Assembly (NCBI GenBank): GCA_020849575.1
Contig: JADLFY010000057.1
Location: forward strand, 1-5,386
Direction: 5' to 3'
DNA: 5,386 nt
Origin: Candidatus Peregrinibacteria bacterium
GTDB taxonomy: Bacteria > Patescibacteriota > Gracilibacteria > UBA1369
The translations under genes were made by a program, and so were the position numbers. Shown here one piece after another: positions 1 through 5,386 of the stretch. The notes beneath the pieces are model-generated. The model was not told where the DNA came from. It saw only the letters and a program-made list of their open reading frames with translations, and did no database searches. Positions within the stretch are counted from its first letter, which is position 1; each line of letters opens with the position of its first letter.

Positions 1-510
1 GAAGATCAGGTGGTAACGGCTTTGTCGAAGGTTTCGGAGCCGGTGGATTTGTTGATTAATAATGCCGGGAGAATGAAACGGGCAAATTATTGGGAATTGA
101 GTGAGAGTGATTTTGAAGCGGTTTGGGGAGTTGATGTGAAAGGAATTTGGCTGATGTTCAAGCATTTGCGGGGAAAGCTGGCTCAGGGGGCCATGACTGT
201 GCAGACCAATTCCAAAAATGCTTTGCAGGTGAAAGCCAATACCTTTGCTTATACTTTATCGAAATTGGCTGATTTGAGCATTGATGAAATAGTGGTCAAG
301 GACAGGCCTGATCTAGATATGAGAGTGGCACATTTGGGGCCGGTGGATACGCCACTGGAGTGGACTGATTACAGTGCTGAACAGAAAGCTGAGAAAATGA
401 AAATAGTGATCACTCCAACTGAGGCGGCCAAATTGATGATGGATTTGATTAGATCGGACAAGAAAAAGCTCATTTATAAAGTTGATGAGTGCAAATATGA
501 GTTGCAATAA
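1..510 (+). CDS. Short-chain dehydrogenase/reductase (SDR), 5'-truncated
   Basis: This is the C-terminal 169 residues of a probable NAD(P)-dependent SDR oxidoreductase; the reading frame is open through base 1. What remains has the SDR hallmarks: NNAG at residues 20-23 (numbered from base 1), a VDVKGIW stretch matching the helix that usually carries the active-site Asn, a catalytic triad of Ser71, Tyr84 and Lys88 (YTLSK, with Ser exactly 13 residues before Tyr), and a GPVDTPL segment at the place of the usual PG-x-V-x-T loop. The N-terminal TGxxxGIG cofactor-binding motif is missing and should lie upstream; family members are about 230-260 residues. A GTG at base 10 is in frame but would start just before NNAG and omit the cofactor site, so it is not the true start. 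The substrate cannot be inferred. The gene is separated from the next by 86 bases with its own promoter candidate, so it is probably not part of the NAD-related set. Confidence 0.88.
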   Translation, partial: EDQVVTALSKVSEPVDLLINNAGRMKRANYWELSESDFEAVWGVDVKGIWLMFKHLRGKLAQGAMTVQTNSKNALQVKANTFAYTLSKLADLSIDEIVVKDRPDLDMRVAHLGPVDTPLEWTDYSAEQKAEKMKIVITPTEAAKLMMDLIRSDKKKLIYKVDECKYELQ

Positions 511-544
511 GTCTCGCTAGATTAAGGTAAAATGATTAGTTTAA

Positions 545-573
545 TTGGCGCGATGTGGGTTTTGTTGTAGAAT
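545..573 (+). promoter_or_regulatory. Putative sigma-70-type promoter for the racemase/NAD-related operon
   Basis: A TTGGCG hexamer at 545-550 (4 of 6 to TTGACA) and a TAGAAT hexamer at 568-573 (5 of 6 to TATAAT) are separated by 17 bases, the preferred spacing. They lie in the only sizeable gap ahead of the three-gene + strand set. Transcription would start near 580 and leave a 5' leader of only about 17 bases before the ATG at 597. No hairpin terminator for the upstream dehydrogenase gene is evident in 511-544, so read-through is also possible. The call rests on consensus matching alone. Confidence 0.45.
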
Positions 574-596
574 GCTGACGAATTTTTTGAAGTTAC

Positions 597-1307
597 ATGT
601 TTATAAAAACTATTGGGATTTTGGGAGGAATGGGGCCGGTGGCCAGTGCCGATACTTATGTAGCTTTGACCAATATCTGTCAGCAAAAATATCAGGCGGT
701 GCAGGATAGTGATTTCCCCAAAATTATTCTTTATAGTTGTCCAATTCAGGAGTTTGATCATGAAGGTTTTACGGAGGATGCTTTACAGCGAAAGGTTATT
801 CTGGATAAATTGATTGCTGCTTTACAGACCTTGGAAAAAGCCGGAGCTCAATTGGTGGTGATTGACTGTAATACTGTTCATTATTTTTTTGATGAATTAC
901 AAAAGTCCATCAATATTCCGATTGTGAATCTGATACGTCTGACGGTGGATTATGTGCAGGCCATGAAATATAAAAAAGTAGCTGTTCTTTGTTCGCAGAC
1001 CTCCCGGGATTTGAATTTGTATGCGGCTCCTTTGAAAGCCAGTGGTTTGGAGGTTTTACAAACCAGTGATGCTGAACAGGAAATTATCAATGAGGCTATT
1101 CTGGCTGTGATGGGAGGTACGGTTAATACCCATCACATTGCGCATATTAATGAGTTAATAGAAAATTATGCCCATGCGGGGGCCGAGTGTGTAATTCTGG
1201 GTTGCACTGAGATATCCAATATAGCAAGGAAGTTGACGCATCAGGCGGTGCTGGTTGATAGCGAGGCCCTGGCAATTGAAAAAGCTGTTTTGTTGGCTAA
1301 AGATTAA
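597..1307 (+). CDS. Aspartate/glutamate racemase family protein
   Basis: This is a 236-residue cytosolic protein of the Asp/Glu racemase superfamily, whose members interconvert L- and D-amino acids without a cofactor, using two cysteines as acid/base catalysts. Both are present: Cys91 in DCNTVH (the family's CNTxH motif) and Cys203 in LGCTEI. The N-terminus reads IGILGGMGPVAS at residues 6-17, the classic start of the aspartate-racemase/YgeA-like subgroup, and the length is typical. The ATG at 597 is chosen because the conserved GGMGP follows directly. The in-frame ATG at 630 has a GGGAGG upstream but would delete that motif. No ribosome binding site is clear at 597. It is the first gene of a tight set, ending 10 bases before the NAD synthetase fusion. 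The substrate (aspartate, glutamate or another amino acid) is not settled by sequence. If aspartate is involved, a link to NAD precursor metabolism is conceivable but unsupported. Confidence 0.88.
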   Translation: MFIKTIGILGGMGPVASADTYVALTNICQQKYQAVQDSDFPKIILYSCPIQEFDHEGFTEDALQRKVILDKLIAALQTLEKAGAQLVVIDCNTVHYFFDELQKSINIPIVNLIRLTVDYVQAMKYKKVAVLCSQTSRDLNLYAAPLKASGLEVLQTSDAEQEIINEAILAVMGGTVNTHHIAHINELIENYAHAGAECVILGCTEISNIARKLTHQAVLVDSEALAIEKAVLLAKD

Positions 1308-1317
1308 TTTTTAAATT

Positions 1318-3072
1318 ATGAAATTTCATACCGAGCATACCTTAATGAATTTGAGCGCTGAGTTGTTGGAGGTATTATCAAAATTGAGAGCCAGAAGAGC
1401 TTTTAATGTGGAAAATTATGTGAGAGTGAAGGCTGAATATCTCAATCAATACATGCTGGCTGCTGGTTTGAAAGCTTGTGTGATAGCTGTAAGTGGAGGG
1501 ATTGATTCGGCTGTGACTTTGGCTTTGGTACACCATGCATCCAAACTGCCAAATTCCCCAATTCAAAAAATTGTACCGGTGACTTTGCCAATCTTTAAGC
1601 CGGTATTTACTACCAATCAGGATGGGGCAACAGATCGGGCTACTGAAGTGATTAAAAAATTTGGTTTGGAACCACATGTGATTGAATTAACCAAACCTTT
1701 TTTGGCCATGAAGGAATCGGTAGACAATGCTATTGGAGTGAAAGGTGAAGGATGGGCTTCTGGACAGCTGGTTTCCTATATGAGAACACCAGCTTATTAT
1801 TATGTTACGAGTTTGATGTCCCAATCCGAACTGCCTTCCATAGTTTGTGGTACTACCAATCGTGATGAAGGTTGTTATCTGGGATATTTTGGCAAAGCGA
1901 GTGATGGCATGGTTGATGTTCAGTTGATCAGTGATCTGCACAAAAGTGAGGTGCGCAAAGTTGCTGCTTATCTTGGTGTTCCTGATTCTATTCTGAAAGT
2001 AGTTCCTACTGGTGATATGTTTGATGGACGTATTGATGAAGAAGTGTTTGGAGCCAGTTATGATTTTGTTGAGCTGTTTCTGCTTTTGAAGGCCCTGGAA
2101 AAAGAGGCGGATAGAAAAGCCTATCTGGATGGACTGTCCGAACAATCAGCTGAACAGTATAGTGTGTTGAGCGGGAGACTGGAAGATTTGCACAGATTTA
2201 ATGGACATAAGTATATTGGTAAATCTCCGGCAGTGCATTTGGATATTCTGGAAAGTGGTATACGAGGTGGTTGGCCCACCGGAAATCAAAGAATAGATTA
2301 TGAACCGAGAGGTAAAGAGTTTTTTGTGAATGCTTTTGATTTGAGTAGTGAGATTTGGCCAAGTTTTTTTGGAGCGGAGCCAGTTTTGGAAATGAAGAAA
2401 TTGCCTGTAATCAAGGGTGATGCCTGGGAAATAGTTGATTTGATGAATGAGGAGGAAAGAATGGTGATTTTGAATCAGGCTAATGCTCATGGCTGGAAGC
2501 CCGTGGGGATTGATGGTTATATGTCGCATTACAAAGAAGGTGATAAAGTTGGTTCGTATCGGGCGTCGACTTTCAGTCCAGATTTGGCTGAAGTTTTGTG
2601 GAAAAGATTATCCCCAAAATTAACCCAGCTTCGTTTGATGAAAGCTGATGATCCGACTGATTGGCTGGGACATCAGGCCTGGCGGGCAATTGGTGTGAGT
2701 CCATTGTTCAGATTTATCCGATATACCGATGGGGGTCTGCTGGTGCCACATTATGATGCGCCATTTACCTATCAGGATGGTAATAAAACTTTAATGAGTC
2801 TGGTGATTTATTTGAACGCAAAAGATATTACTGGCGGTATGACCAGATTTATTAAAGACCCACAAATTGATTTGCCTTTGGATAAAAAAGATTATGCTGA
2901 CTGGAACCGTTATGCCAAAGATGACGAAATTCTTTTTACCGTTGATCCGCAGCCCGGTCATGCCATAGTTTTTGATCATCGTATTTTGCATGATTCATTG
3001 GCGATTTCAGGAAATGGCGAAAAAGTAATTATTAGAACAGATATTATTTATACACCATGCGGACTAAAGTAA
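1318..3072 (+). CDS. nadE: NAD synthetase (NH3-dependent type) fused to a 2-oxoglutarate/Fe(II) dioxygenase domain
   Basis: This 584-residue protein contains two enzymes in one uninterrupted frame. Residues about 30-320 form an N-type ATP pyrophosphatase of the NAD synthetase family: SGGIDS P-loop at 59-64, a YMRTPAYYY stretch at 154-162 like the family's R-x-R-x-x-x-LY helix, GTTNRDE at 178-184, SDGMVD at 195-200 in place of the usual GDG-x-x-D, a LHKSEVRK helix, PTGDMFDGRIDEE at 230-242, and a C-terminal HKYIGKSP like the HKR-x-x-P tail. The family amidates nicotinate adenine dinucleotide to NAD. No glutaminase domain is present, so ammonia would be the nitrogen donor. Residues about 365-580 form a prolyl-4-hydroxylase-like oxygenase: iron ligands His478 and Asp480 (HYD) and His558, GGMTRF at 506-511, and Lys569 (with Arg573 nearby) placed to bind 2-oxoglutarate. 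All key oxygenase residues are kept. The substrate is unknown. The start at 1318 lacks a Shine-Dalgarno sequence; ATG 1345 (codon 10) is possible. The 3' end overlaps the next gene by 16 bases. Confidence 0.87.
   Translation: MKFHTEHTLMNLSAELLEVLSKLRARRAFNVENYVRVKAEYLNQYMLAAGLKACVIAVSGGIDSAVTLALVHHASKLPNSPIQKIVPVTLPIFKPVFTTNQDGATDRATEVIKKFGLEPHVIELTKPFLAMKESVDNAIGVKGEGWASGQLVSYMRTPAYYYVTSLMSQSELPSIVCGTTNRDEGCYLGYFGKASDGMVDVQLISDLHKSEVRKVAAYLGVPDSILKVVPTGDMFDGRIDEEVFGASYDFVELFLLLKALEKEADRKAYLDGLSEQSAEQYSVLSGRLEDLHRFNGHKYIGKSPAVHLDILESGIRGGWPTGNQRIDYEPRGKEFFVNAFDLSSEIWPSFFGAEPVLEMKKLPVIKGDAWEIVDLMNEEERMVILNQANAHGWKPVGIDGYMSHYKEGDKVGSYRASTFSPDLAEVLWKRLSPKLTQLRLMKADDPTDWLGHQAWRAIGVSPLFRFIRYTDGGLLVPHYDAPFTYQDGNKTLMSLVIYLNAKDITGGMTRFIKDPQIDLPLDKKDYADWNRYAKDDEILFTVDPQPGHAIVFDHRILHDSLAISGNGEKVIIRTDIIYTPCGLK
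3057..3072 (+). other. 16-base gene overlap, probable translational coupling
   Basis: The ATG of the adenylyltransferase/phosphoribosyltransferase gene (3057-3059) lies inside the last codons of the NAD synthetase/oxygenase gene, whose TAA is at 3070-3072. The two frames differ, and no Shine-Dalgarno sequence stands ahead of the inner ATG. This arrangement suggests that ribosomes ending the first gene re-initiate on the second, which would keep the two products in a fixed ratio. Coupling is an inference from geometry. Confidence 0.55.
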
Positions 3073-4928
3073 TTGTAAAGCAGCCTGAATTGGCTGATAA
3101 TATTGATTTGTATGCTGCTCTGGGGGTGAAATCTGGAGTCAGCAGGGATGAAGTGGATCGGGTCTATGCAGAGTTTTTTGCTAAAGCTAAAAGCTTTGAT
3201 CCGGCCAAGCATTTGGCCTGGAAAATCCTGCGGGATTCTTATTATAGGCCTCTCTATGATCAGAGTCGTTCACTCAAATATGTTTATGATGCGGGGTTTT
3301 TTGTGGACAGATTGTTGCCGGAACAGGTTGGAATTTTGCAAATGGATAAAGGACTTTTGACCACACCTTTTCATAAAATTACGGCCAATTTAGGCAATCT
3401 CAAAGCTGATCAGAAACCGGTGGTTTTGTTGACTACTGGAGGATTTTCACCGATTCATCATGGACATCTGAGTTTGATGGAAACTGCCAAAGTGAAACTG
3501 GAAGAAAAAGGTATGACGGTGGTTGGAGGATATTTTTCACCTTCACATGATGATTATGTCAGTACTAAATATGGTGGAGAAGCGGAATTGAACAGTGCTC
3601 ATCGTATTTATCTGGCACGGGTGGCAGTTAATGATAGTGACTGGTTAATGGTTGATCCGTGGGAAGCCAGTTATGTCCCTACGGATGTAAATTTTACTGA
3701 TGTGATTGAACGTTTACAGACCTATTTGAGATATCACCTGGAGAGGGAAGATCTGGAGGTATTTTATGTGTTTGGCGCTGATAATGGTAAATTTGCCCGG
3801 GTTTTCAAAGATAGAAATGGTTGTGTCTGTGTGACCAGGGATGGCTATGAAATGGCTGAGGTTCAAAATGAACCTGGTATTGCTGATAATCAGAAAATTA
3901 TTTTTACCAGGAGCATAATCGGCCATGCCAATTATTCTTCCACTACAGCGCGTAAATGGAAGGCCAATTTGATGCCTGATGAAGTTAGTAATTTATATTT
4001 CCGTTGGCGTAAAAATGTTTTGAGCAGCGATGGTGTCAGTTTGCAGCCCCGTAAGCTTTATATAATACGGGATGAGGATTCCTGGGCGATTGATCCCTGG
4101 ATTAAAAAATTTGGTGAAGGGAAGCTGCTGGCAGCCAAGGAAACTTTTAAAAATAATCTGGCTCAGGCGATTCGTGGGGCTTTTCTACATGTGGGTTTGC
4201 CGGATTTGCCGGTAGATGTGGATATCAGATTTTATCATCTGGATGATCAGATTCAGTATGTCGAACAATTGGAAAGACAGGAACAGGTTTTAAATCTGGA
4301 TATTTGTACCAATAACGGATCGGGGGTCAATTTTTCACGACAATTTTATTTATCCGATGGACAATTCAGATCGCGTGAACTGATTGGTAGACCTGGTTTT
4401 GCTTCTATAAATGAACAGATAGACAAGATAAAAGCTGGTACTTATACGCTTTTGGATGACGATATTGCCAGTGGTAGCACCATTAATATGCTGATGGGAT
4501 TATTGCCGGAAACTGTGCGAATAAATAAAATCCGTACACTGATGGATTATTCCCGTAAAAAATATAATCATGTCCATCTGGGAGCTTTTGACGTGGAGGC
4601 TTTTGATGTGGTGGATTTGCGGGACTTTATTATTGGGTCCAAAACCAGTGGGCTGGTAGTCTCTCTGCCCAATGGGGAGGTGGCCAGGGCGCCTTATTTG
4701 CAGCCATATATTTCATTGATTTCCAGAGCCTCTATTCCTCCATCAACTGAAATGATGCTGTCCAAACGTATACTGGAATTAAATCTGGAATTCTTTGAAA
4801 GCCTGGGGGAAGAGATGACTATTGCTGACTTTGATCTTTATACACAAAAATTATTCAGCTATTTGGGCTATACTCCAGATACTGCAGCTGTGGATTTGTG
4901 TCGTGAGCATTTGAAGGTTTTTGGCTAG
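3057..4928 (+). CDS. Multidomain protein: degenerate J-domain, NMN/NaMN adenylyltransferase (eukaryotic type), type I phosphoribosyltransferase-like domain
   Basis: This 623-residue protein has at least three parts. Residues about 15-70 resemble a DnaJ J-domain: DLYAALGVKSGVSRDEV matches helices I-II and AWKILRDSYYRPLYD matches helices III-IV, but the HPD loop reads FDP, so Hsp70 activation is unlikely. Residues about 120-318 form a nucleotidyltransferase: GGFSPIHHGH at 128-137 with the HxGH motif (H134-H137), SPSHDDY at 161-167, AHR at 181-183, SDWLMVDPWE at 194-203, FGAD at 239-242, CVTRDG at 258-263 and SSTTAR at 294-299. This motif order is that of eukaryotic NMNATs rather than bacterial NadD; the family joins NMN or NaMN to AMP. 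Residues about 335-540 look like a type I phosphoribosyltransferase, with the PRPP loop LLDDDIASGST at 465-475. The last 80 or so residues are helical and unrecognised. Known nicotinate and nicotinamide phosphoribosyltransferases have another fold, so the base used is uncertain. Overlap with the NAD synthetase fusion supports an NAD-related role. The adenylyltransferase call is firm, the phosphoribosyltransferase call likely, the J-domain moderately sure. Confidence 0.82.
   Translation: MRTKVIVKQPELADNIDLYAALGVKSGVSRDEVDRVYAEFFAKAKSFDPAKHLAWKILRDSYYRPLYDQSRSLKYVYDAGFFVDRLLPEQVGILQMDKGLLTTPFHKITANLGNLKADQKPVVLLTTGGFSPIHHGHLSLMETAKVKLEEKGMTVVGGYFSPSHDDYVSTKYGGEAELNSAHRIYLARVAVNDSDWLMVDPWEASYVPTDVNFTDVIERLQTYLRYHLEREDLEVFYVFGADNGKFARVFKDRNGCVCVTRDGYEMAEVQNEPGIADNQKIIFTRSIIGHANYSSTTARKWKANLMPDEVSNLYFRWRKNVLSSDGVSLQPRKLYIIRDEDSWAIDPWIKKFGEGKLLAAKETFKNNLAQAIRGAFLHVGLPDLPVDVDIRFYHLDDQIQYVEQLERQEQVLNLDICTNNGSGVNFSRQFYLSDGQFRSRELIGRPGFASINEQIDKIKAGTYTLLDDDIASGSTINMLMGLLPETVRINKIRTLMDYSRKKYNHVHLGAFDVEAFDVVDLRDFIIGSKTSGLVVSLPNGEVARAPYLQPYISLISRASIPPSTEMMLSKRILELNLEFFESLGEEMTIADFDLYTQKLFSYLGYTPDTAAVDLCREHLKVFG
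4925..4928. other. Shared CTAG stop palindrome of two convergent genes
   Basis: The TAG stop of the + strand multidomain gene is 4926-4928, and the TAG stop of the - strand VOC gene is the complement of 4925-4927. The two stops together use only the four-base palindrome CTAG (inside GCTAGC). There is no spacer between the convergent genes, and no hairpin plus T-run terminator is visible nearby, so any transcription terminator for either gene must lie within the other coding region. Confidence 0.9.
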
Positions 4929-5323
4929 CCTTCGCGGGAATGTAATGCAATATTATTGCCTTCAGTGTCGGTGACAACGGCCATGTATCCGTATTCTGGG
5001 CTGATTTGTCGTGGTGGAACTACTACTTTGGCGCCGGCAGCAGTTGCTTTTTCGAATTCAGTCTGTACTTTGCCGGAAGGGCAGGTGAAATAAATCAAAA
5101 TACCGGTAGTGGATGGTGTATAAAATTGCTGATGTTTGACCAGGGAGCCGCTGGCGCCTTTGGCCTCATCATGAGAAGGGAACCAGGCCATGTCGAGTTC
5201 ACCCATTTGATGGCGGTCGAGTTTGTAGCCGAATACTGCTTCATAGAATTGAATGGCGCGGTTCATATCAATAACGGGGATTTCGAACCAGCCAACAGCA
5301 TTGAAATTGTTTTGATCTGACAT
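4925..5323 (-). CDS. VOC superfamily (glyoxalase/bleomycin-resistance-like) protein
   Basis: This is a complete 132-residue single-domain protein with the vicinal oxygen chelate fold. Its N-terminal GWFEIPVIDMNRAIQFYEAV (residues 11-30) and C-terminal DTEGNNIALHSRE (residues 119-131) match the subgroup of small proteins annotated as 'predicted enzyme related to lactoylglutathione lyase'. A central TGILIYFTC strand and an AAGAKVVVPP strand complete the two beta-alpha-beta modules. Glu14 stands where glyoxalase I has a metal-binding His, and His128 is a possible ligand, so metal binding is possible but not assured. Members usually act as dimers, and their substrates are mostly unknown. The ATG at 5323-5321 (complement) is the first start and leaves only a short leader before the conserved WFEIPV; no Shine-Dalgarno sequence is seen. 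The gene is convergent with the NAD-related set, so it is probably regulated separately. Confidence 0.88.
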   Translation of the reverse strand: MSDQNNFNAVGWFEIPVIDMNRAIQFYEAVFGYKLDRHQMGELDMAWFPSHDEAKGASGSLVKHQQFYTPSTTGILIYFTCPSGKVQTEFEKATAAGAKVVVPPRQISPEYGYMAVVTDTEGNNIALHSREG

Positions 5324-5356
5324 AGACGATTTATTAAAAAGTACTTTTGCTTTTTG

Positions 5357-5365
5357 ATATTAGCA
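5357..5365 (-). promoter_or_regulatory. Possible extended -10 promoter element of the VOC gene
   Basis: Read on the - strand, this is TGCTAATAT: a TG dinucleotide one base ahead of a TAATAT hexamer (4 of 6 to TATAAT), as in extended -10 promoters. It would place the transcript start near 5350, about 27 bases ahead of the ATG. A TATACT on the - strand at 5370-5365 is an alternative whose -35 would fall outside the window. Evidence is consensus matching in AT-rich sequence, so it is weak. Confidence 0.3.
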
Positions 5366-5366
5366 G

Positions 5367-5372
5367 TATAAT
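5367..5372 (+). promoter_or_regulatory. Perfect -10 hexamer pointing out of the window
   Basis: TATAAT on the + strand matches the consensus exactly, but no good -35 stands 16-18 bases upstream and there is no TG extension. If functional, it would drive a gene beginning to the right of the window, divergent from the VOC gene and with interleaved promoter elements. An imperfect inverted repeat (GCAG, five-base loop, TTGC, with one G-T pair) spans it at 5363-5375. Confidence 0.3.
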
Positions 5373-5386
5373 TGCGGACGAATTCC

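Noticed and set aside
10..12. GTG at base 10 as start of the dehydrogenase gene
   Set aside because: The frame is open to the window edge, and this start would omit the cofactor-binding half of the SDR fold.
623..632. GGGAGG followed by an in-frame ATG at 630, resembling a ribosome binding site and start
   Set aside because: The GGGAGG encodes part of the conserved ILGGMGP motif; starting at 630 would remove the N-terminal strand of the racemase fold.
1687..2145. 152-codon open frame on the - strand inside the NAD synthetase domain
   Set aside because: The + strand frame here carries conserved NAD synthetase motifs; the antisense product is low-complexity and unrecognisable.
5006..5320. 104-codon open frame on the + strand opposite the VOC gene
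   Set aside because: It lies almost wholly antisense to a gene with clear VOC motifs, and its translation has no recognisable family features.
5342..5349. TACTTTTG, matching the Bacteroidota -7 promoter consensus TAnnTTTG
   Set aside because: No TTTG-type -33 element lies at the expected distance upstream, and an eight-base degenerate match is common in AT-rich sequence.
1..5386. Window length equals that of the phiX174 genome
   Set aside because: Gene content and sequence are wholly different; the length match is coincidental.

Overview
The window looks bacterial. Genes are tightly packed, there are no introns, the standard code is used (no in-frame TGA), and the composition is moderately AT-rich with strong use of TTG, GAT and GGA codons. 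None of the four complete genes has a convincing Shine-Dalgarno sequence at its best start. Compact genes, odd multidomain fusions and weak initiation signals would fit an uncultured lineage, for example within the Patescibacteria/CPR, but nothing in the sequence fixes the taxon. I see no RNA gene, CRISPR array, IS element or phage structural gene.

Layout, left to right. Positions 1-510 hold the 3' part of a short-chain dehydrogenase/reductase whose N-terminus lies off the window. An 86-base gap carries a reasonable sigma-70-like promoter. A three-gene set on the + strand follows: an Asp/Glu-racemase-family protein (597-1307), a fusion of an ammonia-dependent NAD synthetase domain with a prolyl-4-hydroxylase-like 2-oxoglutarate/Fe(II) dioxygenase (1318-3072), and a protein joining a degenerate J-domain, a eukaryotic-type NMN/NaMN adenylyltransferase domain and a type I phosphoribosyltransferase-like domain (3057-4928). 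Gaps are 10 nt and then a 16-nt overlap, so co-transcription is likely. A VOC/glyoxalase-fold protein lies on the opposite strand (4925-5323), tail to tail with the third gene and sharing a CTAG stop palindrome with it. The last 63 bases hold possible divergent promoter elements.

The two large genes are the interesting part. Between them they encode domains that could carry out the last steps of NAD synthesis: phosphoribosyl transfer from PRPP to a base, adenylylation of the mononucleotide, and ATP-dependent amidation to NAD. They also carry two modules not expected in such a pathway: a 2OG/Fe(II) oxygenase and a J-like domain that has lost its HPD motif. Either this is an unusual NAD (or NAD-analogue) synthesis or salvage cassette with a built-in oxygenase, or these domains have been reused to make or modify a different nucleotide-linked compound. 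The domain calls rest on visible motifs. The pathway is inference.
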